A stretch of 60,525 bases of DNA from Acidimicrobiaceae bacterium. GTDB taxonomy: Bacteria > Actinomycetota > Acidimicrobiia > Acidimicrobiales > RAAP-2. A program made the translations under genes and the position numbers. The stretch lies in NCBI GenBank assembly GCA_003164275.1, contig PLSY01000430.1, positions 1 through 60,525 on the forward strand, in the 5' to 3' direction. Below the pieces are notes generated by a model, which searched no databases, was not told where the DNA came from, and saw only the letters and a list, made by a program, of their open reading frames with translations. This document shows, in pieces, positions 25,694-34,630 of this stretch. How positions within the stretch are numbered: the first letter of the stretch is position 1; each line of letters begins with the position of its first letter.

Positions 25694-26485
25694 ATGAGCG
25701 AGCCTCCCCCTACCCCATCGGTCGACCTGTTTGACGTATCGGACAAGACCGTGGTGGTCACCGGTGGCTCCCGGGGTATCGGCTACATGATCGCCGGTGG
25801 CTTCGTCGCCGCCGGTGCCCGGGTGGTCGTGGTGTCGAGGAAAGCCGAGGCCGTCGATCTGGCCGTCGCCGAACTGTCGCAGTACGGCACGTGCACGGGC
25901 TACGTCGCTGACCTATCGAGTGAGCAGGGGGCCCTCGACCTCGCCAACGCGGTTGGCGCGGATCATGACTCGGTCGATGTCCTGGTCAACAACGCCGGGG
26001 CCACCTGGGGCGCGCCGTTGGTCGATCACGATCAAGCCTCATGGGATCGGGTCCTCAACCTCAATGTGCAGGGAGTGTTCCACACCACCAAGTATTTCCT
26101 TCCTTTGCTCGAGGCCGCCGCGAGGCCCGACCGGCCATCACGGGTGATCAACATCGGATCGATAGATGGTCTCCGGGTCCCGGCCCTCGAGGCCTACTCC
26201 TACGCCGCCTCCAAGGCCGCCGTCCATCACATGACCCGTCACCTGGCGAAGAAGCTGGCCCCCTCCATCACCGTCAACGCCGTAGCACCGGGACCTTTCC
26301 AGTCGAAGATGATGGCGGCCACGCTGGCGTCCTTCGGGGAGGCGATCGCCGCTGCCGCGCCCATGCAGAGGATAGGTCGGGCCGATGACATGGCCGGAGT
26401 GGCCATCTTCTTGGCGTCACGGGCCGGGGCCTACGTGACCGGCGCAGTCATTCCCGTCGACGGGGGGCTTTCCACCACGGTGTGA
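25694..26485 (+). CDS. SDR oxidoreductase, RhlG / 3-oxoacyl reductase-like
   Basis: A 263-aa classical SDR. VTGGSRGIGYMIAGGF is the dinucleotide loop, and VVSRKAEAVD after beta-2 points to NADP through its Arg/Lys. NNAGATWG is the core motif, Ser is in INIGSIDGLRV, and Tyr/Lys are in YSYAASKAAV. The C-terminus GAVIPVDGGLSTTV is typical of FabG-like reductases. LFDVSDKTVVVTGG before the first strand is the pattern of RhlG-type proteins. Single gene, divergent from DUF2630. Confidence 0.88.
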   Translation: MSEPPPTPSVDLFDVSDKTVVVTGGSRGIGYMIAGGFVAAGARVVVVSRKAEAVDLAVAELSQYGTCTGYVADLSSEQGALDLANAVGADHDSVDVLVNNAGATWGAPLVDHDQASWDRVLNLNVQGVFHTTKYFLPLLEAAARPDRPSRVINIGSIDGLRVPALEAYSYAASKAAVHHMTRHLAKKLAPSITVNAVAPGPFQSKMMAATLASFGEAIAAAAPMQRIGRADDMAGVAIFLASRAGAYVTGAVIPVDGGLSTTV

Positions 26486-26519
26486 CCGTTGGTGCGAGGT
26501 GTGGCAGTAGACCGTGGGC

Positions 26520-27014
26520 CTATCCGGGGCCTTCGACGGTCGAGGTCAGCTCATCCAGTCGGGCGAGCGTTCGCTCCATGTCCCGGCGGGTCTTGCCGGA
26601 ATAGATGTCGCCCAGCTTCAAGAGGACCCTCTGGTGGTCGGGGGTGATGTCCCAGCTCTCGCGGACGATGGTGCCCTCGGCAGTCGGTTCGAGTTCGAAG
26701 CGCCAGATCCTTCCGGCCACGAAACGCTCGAGCTTGCCCTTCGGACCAGTCTGCCAGGCGATCCGCCGATTCTCGTCGAACTCGACGACCGTGTTCACCG
26801 TCGAGTAGCTCACCACCAACTTCATGCCCATGCCGAAGGTCACCCCAAGGCTCAGCCGCTCCGCGCCTGAGGCCTTCGCCCCCTGCAGCATGCCCGAGCC
26901 ATCGATCAGAGGATGCTTGGAGGCATCGGCCAGCACGTCGAAGATCACCTCCGGCCCCGCTGCCATCTTGCGCTCGACTGTCAACACGTTGCCCTTCACG
27001 GCTCTCCTCGTCAT
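26520..27014 (-). CDS. SRPBCC / polyketide-cyclase-like protein
   Basis: A protein of about 164 aa of the START-like fold. VERKMAAGPEVIFDVLADASKHPLIDG is the first strand and helix (split here as ERKMAAGPEVIFDVL and ADASKHPLIDGSG), followed by FGMGMKLVVSYSTVNTV and WRFELEPTAEGTIVRESWD. The C-terminal helix is RRDMERTLARLDELT. These proteins bind lipids or polyketides, and a polyketide-cyclase role is only one option. ATG at 27014 is chosen over GTG at 27035 from family length. No strong ribosome site separates them. Confidence 0.8.
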   Translation of the reverse strand: MTRRAVKGNVLTVERKMAAGPEVIFDVLADASKHPLIDGSGMLQGAKASGAERLSLGVTFGMGMKLVVSYSTVNTVVEFDENRRIAWQTGPKGKLERFVAGRIWRFELEPTAEGTIVRESWDITPDHQRVLLKLGDIYSGKTRRDMERTLARLDELTSTVEGPG

Positions 27015-27273
27015 CGACTGAAGGGGCAGCCACACGTGGCGTCCGGCCCGAAGCGTCTCGCCGATCCGGCCGCAACCGGCACCAAGCAGGCAGGTTCGGC
27101 CGCCCGATCCCCGGTCTCACCCTACTGCCGGACGGCCACCGAGACCTGTCCGAATCCCCCTCACGGCAGCAAGGACCCGCTCACCTACCTTGCCGAATAT
27201 TCACTCTACGTGAGACACTTACCACTTGAAGTGATTTGACACGAAACTCGGCGAAACGCAGAAAGTCAGGTAC

Positions 27274-28503
27274 ATGGGGCAGGGATGGAAGTTGAGGCTC
27301 GCCGCCGTCGGCGTTGGCCTGTTGTCAGTGGCCATGCTCGGCGTGGTGGTCGCCCCAGGTCCGGTGGCCGGGGCAGATCAGGCGGCCCCGGCCACCGGTC
27401 AGACCCAATCGAACTTCTGGTTGGCCACACCCAGCGGAGGGGTCGAGGCCTACGGCGTGCCCTCCTACGGGGCGCCGACCGGCCCCCTCAACCAGCCGGT
27501 GGTGTCAATCTCCACCACGCCAGACCAAAAGGGCTACTGGCTCGTCGCCGCCGACGGTGGGATCTTCAACTACGGCGACGCCGCCTTCTACGGTTCGACG
27601 GGGAGCATCCATCTCAACAAACCGATAGTCGGACTGACTCCGACGCCCGACGGCAACGGCTACTGGATGGTGGCCTCGGATGGGGGGATCTTCTCCTACG
27701 GCGATGCCGCCTTCTACGGTTCGACGGGGAGCATCCATCTCAACAAACCGATAGTCGGCATGGCGTCGACCCCTGACGGCAAGGGCTACTGGCTGGTGGC
27801 AACCGACGGCGGGGTCTTCGCCTTCGGCGATGCGGCCTTCTTTGGGTCCACGGGCAACATCACCCTGCAGCAGCCAATCGTCTCGATGACCGCTTCACCC
27901 GATGGCAAGGGCTATTGGATGGTGGCAACAGATGGAGGGGTCTTCGCCTTCGGCGATGCGGCCTTCCATGGCTCGACCGCGGACACGCCGGGCGAGCCCG
28001 TCGAGCGACTGGTCACCACCCATTCGGGCAATGGCTACTGGATCTTTGCCCAGGACGGCACGGCCACGGCGTACGGCGATGCCCTCTCCCAGACGGCACC
28101 ATCGGTCGGCCTCTTGCTCAATCCGACCACGTCAGGAGACAGGGCCGTCCTCTTCGCCTTCCAACAGCTCGGCAAGCCCTACATCTGGGGCGGGAACGGT
28201 CCCACCGGCTACGACTGCTCGGGTCTGGCGCTGGCCTCGTGGAGCCATCCCGACGGGATCACGTTCGCCCGGGTGTCGGACGATCAGTACCACACGGCCG
28301 GGACGTCGGTGCCGATGACCAGCCTCCAGGCCGGCGACCTGGTGTTCTGGGGTTACACCCAGACCGACTGGACCACCGTCTACCACACGGCCATCTACGT
28401 AGGCGGAAACCGCATCGTCGAGGCAACCGGTGACCAGGTCCAGCTGAATACGTTGAGCCAATGGGGAACTGACGATCTCATGCCCAATGGCCGTCGGCCC
28501 TAG
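27274..28503 (+). CDS. Secreted NlpC/P60 hydrolase with GYWLVAADGG-type repeats
   Basis: A 409-aa exported protein. Residues 1-34 form a signal peptide (KLR, then hydrophobic LAAVGVGLLSVAMLGVVV, cleavage near AGA). About residues 50-275 are four to five copies of a 42-aa beta repeat with GYWLVAADGGIFNYGDAAFYGS-like cores, a propeller-like module abundant in Acidimicrobiia. Residues 290-409 are an NlpC/P60 domain with Cys315 in YDCSGLALASW and His371 in VYHTAIYVGG, expected to cut peptidoglycan stem peptides. The AT-rich upstream DNA has a palindrome CACTTGAAGTG and TTGACA (27236-27241). Likely role: cell-wall remodelling. Confidence 0.9.
   Translation: MGQGWKLRLAAVGVGLLSVAMLGVVVAPGPVAGADQAAPATGQTQSNFWLATPSGGVEAYGVPSYGAPTGPLNQPVVSISTTPDQKGYWLVAADGGIFNYGDAAFYGSTGSIHLNKPIVGLTPTPDGNGYWMVASDGGIFSYGDAAFYGSTGSIHLNKPIVGMASTPDGKGYWLVATDGGVFAFGDAAFFGSTGNITLQQPIVSMTASPDGKGYWMVATDGGVFAFGDAAFHGSTADTPGEPVERLVTTHSGNGYWIFAQDGTATAYGDALSQTAPSVGLLLNPTTSGDRAVLFAFQQLGKPYIWGGNGPTGYDCSGLALASWSHPDGITFARVSDDQYHTAGTSVPMTSLQAGDLVFWGYTQTDWTTVYHTAIYVGGNRIVEATGDQVQLNTLSQWGTDDLMPNGRRP
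27580..27758 (+). repeat. 126-bp coding repeat with a 53-bp identical segment
   Basis: Positions 27580-27632 and 27706-27758 are identical over 53 bp, one 126-bp (42-codon) period apart. The next two units share an identical 30-bp block at 27811-27840 and 27937-27966, again 126 bp apart. Identity at silent sites shows recent duplication or gene conversion between repeats of the NlpC/P60 protein. Confidence 0.85.
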
Positions 28504-28581
28504 CTGGACCTAAAACTCAGCCGCTCCCACTGCTGGAGCGCGGGGCGTGCCATCCCAGCCACGGCTGTGGGACGGTGTCTC

Positions 28582-30102
28582 ATGATCAGACGGCCAGATC
28601 AGCCCGGTCGGTCGACGTCGTCGACGGGCGCCGCACTGCTCCGCTACCGGTCCCGGGCCGGTCGATGGGTCCTCGCCGCCACCGTCCTCGGCTCAGGCAT
28701 GGCCGCCATCGACGCCACGGTCATCGGCATCGCCCTGCCGACCATCGGGCGTGACTTTCACGCCTCACTCGGCACCCTGCAGTGGGTGGTCACCGGCTAC
28801 ATGCTCACCTTGGCCTCGTTGCTGCTCCTCGGCGGCTCTCTCGGCGACCGATTCGGCCGCAGGAGAGTGTTCGTCATCGGTGTCGTCTGGTTCGCCCTGG
28901 CCTCGGCGGCCTGTGCGTTCGCCGGTGGCTCCGGCCAGCTGATCTTCACCCGTGTGCTCCAGGGCATCGGAGGGGCGCTGCTCACGCCGGGAAGCCTCGC
29001 CATTTTGGAGGCGTCGTTCACCACCGACGACCGCAGCGAGGCCATCGGTGCATGGTCGGGGCTCGGAGGGGTGGCGACCGCGGCCGGCCCGCTGCTCGGC
29101 GGCTACCTGATCACGGCGGCATCATGGCGTTGGATCTTCTTGATCAACATCCCACTCGGAGCCGCCGTGCTGTTCGTGTCGGCTCGTCATGTTCCCGAGT
29201 CCCGAGACATCACAGCCGAGGGCCGGATCGACGTCACCGGGGCCGCGCTCGCCACCGTGTCATTGGCTGCTGTCTCCTACTCCCTGATCGAAGGCCCAAC
29301 CCAGGGATGGGACTCGACGACGGTGGTCACCTCGCTGGTCGTCGGCATCGGCGGTGCCATCGTCTTCGGCGTCGTGGAACACCGCTCGAGGGCGCCGATG
29401 CTTCCCCTCGGTATCTTTCGCAATCAGCAGTTCTCGGTGACGAACGCGGTGACCTTTGTCGTCTACGCCGGTCTCGGCGGGGTGCTCTTCCTCGTCCCCA
29501 TCGTTCTCCAGGTGGTGGATCACTACTCCCCGTTCGAGTCCGGGTTGGCCCTGTTGCCGTTGACGTTTGTCATGCTGGCCTTCTCGGCTCGTTCAGGACG
29601 GCTCGCCAGCACCATCGGGCCGAGAGTTCAGATGAGCGTTGGCCCGGTCGTTGTCGGCTTGGGCCTCGCCTTGTTGGTCCGGGTGCCGGACGCCGGTTCC
29701 TACGCTACCGGCGTTCTGCCCGCCGTGCTGGTCATCGCCTTCGGTCTGGCCACGACAGTCGCCCCACTGACCGCCACCGCCCTCAACTCGCTCTCAGAGA
29801 GTCATGCCGGGCTGGCCTCAGCGGTCAATAACGACGTCGCTCGCATCGGCAACCTCATTGCCGTCGCCGTCCTCCCGACCCTCGGGGGCATCACCGGCAT
29901 GAGCTACCTCCACCCGCATGAGCTGAGCCACGGGTTCCAGCGTGCCGTTCTCATCGCCGGGACATGGTGCATCGCTGGCGGGGTGGTGGCAGCCCTCGGG
30001 ATCAAGAACCCGCCCAGGACCTCAGCTTTGGACGGGCCCGTCGATGCCCGGTCGCACAGTTACTGTGCCCTCGAGGCGACCCCGTTGCGCCAGAAGCGAT
30101 GA
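28582..30102 (+). CDS. DHA2-type MFS efflux transporter, second copy
   Basis: A 506-aa transporter with 14 predicted membrane helices. Helix 1 carries GMAAIDATVIGIALPTIGRD (motif D1), motif A is GSLGDRFGRRRVF, and motif C is GVATAAGPLLGGYLI. It is an exporter of unknown substrate. ATG at 28582 is preferred to GTG at 28567. The C-terminal tail after the last helix is basic and unusually long. It converges with the GGDEF-EAL gene, only 20 bp between stops. The first pump (21.9 kb) is related but distinct in sequence. Confidence 0.87.
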   Translation: MIRRPDQPGRSTSSTGAALLRYRSRAGRWVLAATVLGSGMAAIDATVIGIALPTIGRDFHASLGTLQWVVTGYMLTLASLLLLGGSLGDRFGRRRVFVIGVVWFALASAACAFAGGSGQLIFTRVLQGIGGALLTPGSLAILEASFTTDDRSEAIGAWSGLGGVATAAGPLLGGYLITAASWRWIFLINIPLGAAVLFVSARHVPESRDITAEGRIDVTGAALATVSLAAVSYSLIEGPTQGWDSTTVVTSLVVGIGGAIVFGVVEHRSRAPMLPLGIFRNQQFSVTNAVTFVVYAGLGGVLFLVPIVLQVVDHYSPFESGLALLPLTFVMLAFSARSGRLASTIGPRVQMSVGPVVVGLGLALLVRVPDAGSYATGVLPAVLVIAFGLATTVAPLTATALNSLSESHAGLASAVNNDVARIGNLIAVAVLPTLGGITGMSYLHPHELSHGFQRAVLIAGTWCIAGGVVAALGIKNPPRTSALDGPVDARSHSYCALEATPLRQKR

Positions 30103-30122
30103 CACAGCCAAGCGACGAGGTA

Positions 30123-31976
30123 TCAGCCGCCGGCACCGCTGTGCAGGAAGGCCGTGAGCGGCGAGTGCTCGTCGCCTAGGGATCGGGCAGGACCCGGACG
30201 GCCGAGAAGGAAGCCCTGGACCTCGTCGCAGCCCATGGCCGTGACAGCCCGCAGCTCGGCGTCGGTCTCGACACCTTCAGCCACGACTACCAGGCCGAGT
30301 TTGTGGGCCAGGTCGATCACCGTGGACACGATGGTGCGGTCGTGCCCCGGAGAGCCGAGCCCGGCGACGAAGCTCCGGTCGACCTTCAGGCGATTGATGG
30401 GAAGCCCCCGCAGATACAAAAGAGACGAGTGTCCGGCCCCGAAATCGTCGAGAGCGACGTGGGAACCGAGATCGCGAACTCGCTGCAGGACGACGCCCAC
30501 ACGGACCATGTCCACCATGAGGGCGCCTTCAGTGATCTCGATGATCAACGAGTCAGGCGCTAGTCCCGAGCACGCCAAGGCGTCTTCAAGGTTGTCGAAG
30601 AAGTTGGCGTCTTGGAGCTGTCGCCCCGAGATGTTGACCGACAACTTGAGGTCGGCTTGGCCCTCGAGCTGCCAGGTCCGGCACTGCCGTGTGGCCTCGT
30701 AGAGCATCCAGCGCCCGACCGGCAGGATCTCCCTGCTCCGCTCGAGCATGGGGATGAACTCATACGGGGTGATGTCACCGAGCTCAGGATGCCGCCAGCG
30801 CATCAGGGCTTCCATACCGACGATTCCTCCGCCCACTTCGTAGACCGGCTGGTAGTGAATCGAGAGTTGGCCGAGGCCGTGGGCCACGCTCAGGTCGTGG
30901 GCCAGCTCGTTGCCCCTCCGTTGGTTGGCGTCGGACTCGGCGTCATAGGCCTGATATCGGGCGGGGCCACCCCGCTTGGCCTGGTACATGGCCGCGTCGG
31001 CGTGGGCCAGGCTCAACTCCGGGTCGGAGTCGGGCCCGATCGACGCGATGCCGACACTCAAGGAGGCGTGGAGTTGGCGCTCACCCACTTCGACCGGGGC
31101 CCTCATGGACAAGTGGATCCTCTGGGCTAGGGCTTCGGCCGCCCCCACGGGATCTTCTAGGTCGTCGAGGAGCACGATGAACTCGTCACCGCCCAGGCGG
31201 GCCACGGTGTCCGACTCCCGGACGAGGGACGAGAGCCGCTTCGCCACCTCGATGAGCAGGCAGTCCCCGGCGGCATGCCCGAACCGGTCGTTGATGGCCT
31301 TGAAGTTGTCGAGGTCGAGGTACAACAGCATGGCGCGGCCTGGGCGACGTCGTTGGGCCTGGGCCGACTGACGGAGCCGGTCGGCCAGGACCGTTCGATT
31401 CGGAAGTCCGGTCAGCTGGTCGTGGAGGGCCCGGTGGGCTAGACGGGCCTGCTCCTCGTTCAGCCGAAGCTGGAGTGATCGCCGGGTCTCGTCGAACTGG
31501 CGGACAATGCGAACGAGGCTGCCGTCACAGCCGAATCTGACCGCATTGGCCGCCAGGGCCAACACCTCATCGCTGACGGACAGCCGCCTGGCCTCCTCGG
31601 TCAGGACGGCGACCGTCACGTCACGCCAGGCAAAGTAGGCCTTGGCCACGTTGGCGAGCTCGGCGTCTTCCAAAATGACGTGCTCGCCCTGCATGGAGAG
31701 GGTCCGCAGCTCGTCGGGCGTAGCCCCACGGTCGGTGGCCAGCCAGCGGGCGATGAGCTCGGCTCCCAGGTGGGCGGTGACCATGGCCTTGCCCTTCAAG
31801 TCGATGGCGAACTGCCGGTTGACCATCTCAGCGATCTCGCCCGTCCGTGCTTGCAAGGCCCGGCCGAGGACGACTCGTTCCTCACTCACCTCCACCGAAG
31901 GTGGGATCGGGGCCACCGGCGACAGCGACGCATCGCCCAGATGCCTTTCGGCCTCGACAGAGAGATCATGCTCCAT
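30123..31976 (-). CDS. Cytoplasmic GGDEF-EAL protein (c-di-GMP turnover)
   Basis: A 617-aa protein without membrane segments. The N-terminal ~220 residues are helical (VNRQFAIDLKGKAMVTAHLG), possibly a sensor globin-like or dimerisation domain. GGDEF (262-266) is intact, with an I-site RESD five residues upstream (RESDTVARLGGDEF). The EAL domain starts with MEALMRWRHP (EAL 389-391) and has the metal motif LDDFGAGHSS and KVDRSFV. Both activities are therefore possible. ATG at 31976 follows from the frame's coding character, and the frame upstream overlaps the next gene antisense-like. It sits 46 bp downstream of another GGDEF-EAL gene. Confidence 0.9.
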   Translation of the reverse strand: MEHDLSVEAERHLGDASLSPVAPIPPSVEVSEERVVLGRALQARTGEIAEMVNRQFAIDLKGKAMVTAHLGAELIARWLATDRGATPDELRTLSMQGEHVILEDAELANVAKAYFAWRDVTVAVLTEEARRLSVSDEVLALAANAVRFGCDGSLVRIVRQFDETRRSLQLRLNEEQARLAHRALHDQLTGLPNRTVLADRLRQSAQAQRRRPGRAMLLYLDLDNFKAINDRFGHAAGDCLLIEVAKRLSSLVRESDTVARLGGDEFIVLLDDLEDPVGAAEALAQRIHLSMRAPVEVGERQLHASLSVGIASIGPDSDPELSLAHADAAMYQAKRGGPARYQAYDAESDANQRRGNELAHDLSVAHGLGQLSIHYQPVYEVGGGIVGMEALMRWRHPELGDITPYEFIPMLERSREILPVGRWMLYEATRQCRTWQLEGQADLKLSVNISGRQLQDANFFDNLEDALACSGLAPDSLIIEITEGALMVDMVRVGVVLQRVRDLGSHVALDDFGAGHSSLLYLRGLPINRLKVDRSFVAGLGSPGHDRTIVSTVIDLAHKLGLVVVAEGVETDAELRAVTAMGCDEVQGFLLGRPGPARSLGDEHSPLTAFLHSGAGG

Positions 31977-32022
31977 TCGAGTTCTATCGGCCCCTGGGGC
32001 CTCTGACTTGACGGCTTTTGCG

Positions 32023-34047
32023 CTAGCGGTGCGCTCTGGCCAGACGCGTCCGGGCCAGCTCCGGGGCCGGCACTCGGGGAGCGGTGCGGCCTGCGGCCGG
32101 CGACCCGAGGCCTCGTGAGTAGTCGGCCAACCATGCCCTGAACTGTTCATCGGGCATCGGACGGGCCAGGTAGTAACCCTGGGCGGTGTCACAGCCGAGT
32201 TCGACCAACTGGTCCCACACCAAGGCGTCTTCGACCCCTTCGGCCACCGTCTCCAGCCCGAGGTTCCTCGCCAGGTCGACGACGGCCCGCACGATCACCG
32301 CTTCCTCGCTCCCTGACCCCATGTCCTGGACAAATGTCCGGTCGATCTTCAGTTCGTGGACCGGTAGGTCTCGTAGGTAGGCCAGGGATGAGTACCCGGT
32401 GCCGAAGTCGTCGATCGACACTGTGACCCCGAGATCGGCGAGCTCGGTCAGGACTCTCTTCGCCCGTACCGGATCGGTCATGATGATCGTCTCGGTGATC
32501 TCCAGGCCGAGCAGGTGGGGCGGTACATTCCATCTGCGGAGGGCGGCATCGACGGTCTCCGGTAGCGAGGAGTCGAGCAGGCTGCGGGCCGACAGGTTGA
32601 CGGCGATGGACAGCTCATTCGGATCGTCGACCTGCCGCTCGTCGAGCCAAGTTCGGCACTGACCGAGGGCTTCATGGAGTACCCATTGGGTCATCGGCTC
32701 GATGAGGCCGGTGCGCTCGGCCGCGGGAATAAACGAGTCCGGATACAAGAGCCCGAGGTTCGGGTGCCGCCACCGGATGAGCGCTTCGGCCCCTTTGATC
32801 CGACGGGTGGTCATGTCCGCTTTCGGCTGGAAGTGCAGGACGAACTCGCAGCGGCCAAGCGCATTGCGGAGGTCTCCGAGCAGTGCCACCCGCTCGGGGG
32901 TATTGGTATCCAGCTCGGGTGTGTAGAGGACGACATTGGGCTGGGCGGCCTTGGCCACGTACATGGCCACGTCCGCCCGTTGAAGCAGCAGGTCGGCACT
33001 GTCGCCGTGGGCCGGGGCCATGGCGATCCCGCAGCTGGCCTCGATCCCGAGCACCGTCCCGTCCACGTCGAAGGGCTCCTCGAGCACGGCCATGATTCGC
33101 TCGGCCACCCGGACGGCGTGGTCATGGCCCGAGACGCCGGAGAGCAGCACGCAGAACTCGTCGCCCCCGAGCCGAGCGAGGGAGTCGCCGTGACGCAGCA
33201 CCGACTGGACACGCGGGCCCACTTCGTTGAGCACCCGGTCGCCGTACTTGTGGCCCAGGCTGTCATTGATCTCCTTGAATCTGTCCAGGTCGAACAGCAG
33301 CACCGCGCAGAACGACGTCTGGCCGACCAGCTCGAGGGCTTTGGTCGTCCGGTCGTAGAAGAAGGCCCGGTTGGGCAGGCCGGTCAGAGCATCGTGGCCG
33401 GCCTGGAAAGCCAGGCGCTCCTCGGCTTCCTCCTTCTTCATTCCCGTGGCACCGGCCATACGGATGATCATGGCCAGTACGGCGGCCCCCAGGGCACCGA
33501 TGGCCTCGGCCTGGCTCGGATTGAGGAACGACGGGAGGTACCCTCCGCCGACCAGGATCTGGGCCACCACGATGTTGAGCAGTGACCAGCACATCACCGG
33601 TCGCCAAAGGCTCGCCCCCCAGGTTTCGAGCTCAAAGAGGGCGACGAAGGCGTAGGCCATGATCAGGGCGGGGCCCCAGCCCGTCATGTAGATGACTGCC
33701 GTGACGGCAGCCACATGAACGGCCAGGCGCAGATGGAATCGCACCGAGCCCAAAGGAGCGTCGAAGAAGGGTTCCACCAGCATCGAGAGGACCACGACCC
33801 CGGCCATGACCACGACATACGTCCATACCGGCAGGCGCGCGATCAGCCCGTAGTAACGAAAGATACAGAGGATGACCAGAGCAATGGGCCCGACAAGGTA
33901 GGCGAGCACCCTCGGCGAGAGGCCCGATCGACGAGGGTTCGCCTCCTGCTCCCTTCCCGCCGCCAGTGCCTCCGGGCCGGAGGGGTGATATCGCAATTCT
34001 CGATCCTCGCCATCTGAGTACTTGATACCCAAGGGAACTATCGGCAC
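32023..34047 (-). CDS. Membrane-bound GGDEF-EAL protein
   Basis: A protein of about 674 aa. Residues about 45-230 contain six predicted membrane helices (LAYLVGPIALVILCIF, VVVMAGVVVLSMLV and others) forming a MASE-like sensor. GGDEF is at 294-298 with I-site RHGD upstream (RHGDSLARLGGDEF). EAL is at 421-423 (AEALIRWRHP) with IDDFGTGYSS and ELKIDRTF, so both cyclase and phosphodiesterase sites look intact. The start is uncertain: GTG at 34047 is my choice, with TTG codons at 34032 and 33999 as alternatives. It is divergent from a GNAT gene, and probably forms an operon with the next GGDEF-EAL gene. Confidence 0.87.
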   Translation of the reverse strand: MPIVPLGIKYSDGEDRELRYHPSGPEALAAGREQEANPRRSGLSPRVLAYLVGPIALVILCIFRYYGLIARLPVWTYVVVMAGVVVLSMLVEPFFDAPLGSVRFHLRLAVHVAAVTAVIYMTGWGPALIMAYAFVALFELETWGASLWRPVMCWSLLNIVVAQILVGGGYLPSFLNPSQAEAIGALGAAVLAMIIRMAGATGMKKEEAEERLAFQAGHDALTGLPNRAFFYDRTTKALELVGQTSFCAVLLFDLDRFKEINDSLGHKYGDRVLNEVGPRVQSVLRHGDSLARLGGDEFCVLLSGVSGHDHAVRVAERIMAVLEEPFDVDGTVLGIEASCGIAMAPAHGDSADLLLQRADVAMYVAKAAQPNVVLYTPELDTNTPERVALLGDLRNALGRCEFVLHFQPKADMTTRRIKGAEALIRWRHPNLGLLYPDSFIPAAERTGLIEPMTQWVLHEALGQCRTWLDERQVDDPNELSIAVNLSARSLLDSSLPETVDAALRRWNVPPHLLGLEITETIIMTDPVRAKRVLTELADLGVTVSIDDFGTGYSSLAYLRDLPVHELKIDRTFVQDMGSGSEEAVIVRAVVDLARNLGLETVAEGVEDALVWDQLVELGCDTAQGYYLARPMPDEQFRAWLADYSRGLGSPAAGRTAPRVPAPELARTRLARAHR

Positions 34048-34122
34048 GGGATTGCAACCGCTTGAGCTGGATGTTGCCCCCGGCTCCCACTGGCCGATCG
34101 GCGGCTCGGTAGCCTTGCTCCG

Positions 34123-34608
34123 ATGATCCGTCCCGCCGCGCCCGCCGACGTTGCGACCCTGGTCGAGCTGATCCATGACCTGGCCGCATTCGAACGCTCA
34201 CCTGAGTCGGTCCAAGTAGGGCCCGACCGGCTTCACGCCGCCCTCTTCGGGGCCGCTCCCAACGTGTTCGCCCACGTGGCCGAGGACGAAGGGGCCGTGG
34301 TGGGCATGGCCATCTGGTATCTCACCTTCTCCACGTGGACCGGCGTGAACGGCATCCACCTGGAGGACCTCTACGTGAGGCCCGAGGCACGTGGGCAGCA
34401 CTTCGGTCGGGCGCTCCTGGCCGAACTGGCGAGCATCGCCGAGCAAGCAGGCCATCAGCGGGTCGAGTGGAACGTACTTCACTGGAATGAGCCCGCCCTC
34501 GGCTTCTACCAGTCACTCGGTGCCGAGCCCTTGGACGAGTGGATCGGCTATCGCCTGTCGGGCCCAGCCCTGTCCCGGCTGGCCGGGAGCGTATCCCCGG
34601 CCCGATGA
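34123..34608 (+). CDS. GNAT N-acetyltransferase, diamine (SSAT)-like
   Basis: A 161-aa acetyl-CoA-dependent transferase. VTLVELIHDL-like opening (LVELIHDLAAFE), the central IHLEDLYVRPEARGQHFGRAL containing the acetyl-CoA pyrophosphate loop (RGQHFG), then RVEWNVLHWNEPALGFYQSLGA follow the order of spermidine/spermine N1-acetyltransferase-like proteins. Probable substrates are polyamines or amino acids such as thialysine, not determinable here. It starts 75 bp from the divergent GGDEF-EAL gene. Confidence 0.87.
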   Translation: MIRPAAPADVATLVELIHDLAAFERSPESVQVGPDRLHAALFGAAPNVFAHVAEDEGAVVGMAIWYLTFSTWTGVNGIHLEDLYVRPEARGQHFGRALLAELASIAEQAGHQRVEWNVLHWNEPALGFYQSLGAEPLDEWIGYRLSGPALSRLAGSVSPAR

Positions 34609-34630
34609 GCGTGAGCAGACACCCGACGAG

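Noticed and set aside
27505..27966. Periodic repeats considered as a CRISPR array
   Set aside because: Repeats are contiguous 126-bp coding units of the NlpC/P60 protein with no unique spacers and no cas genes.
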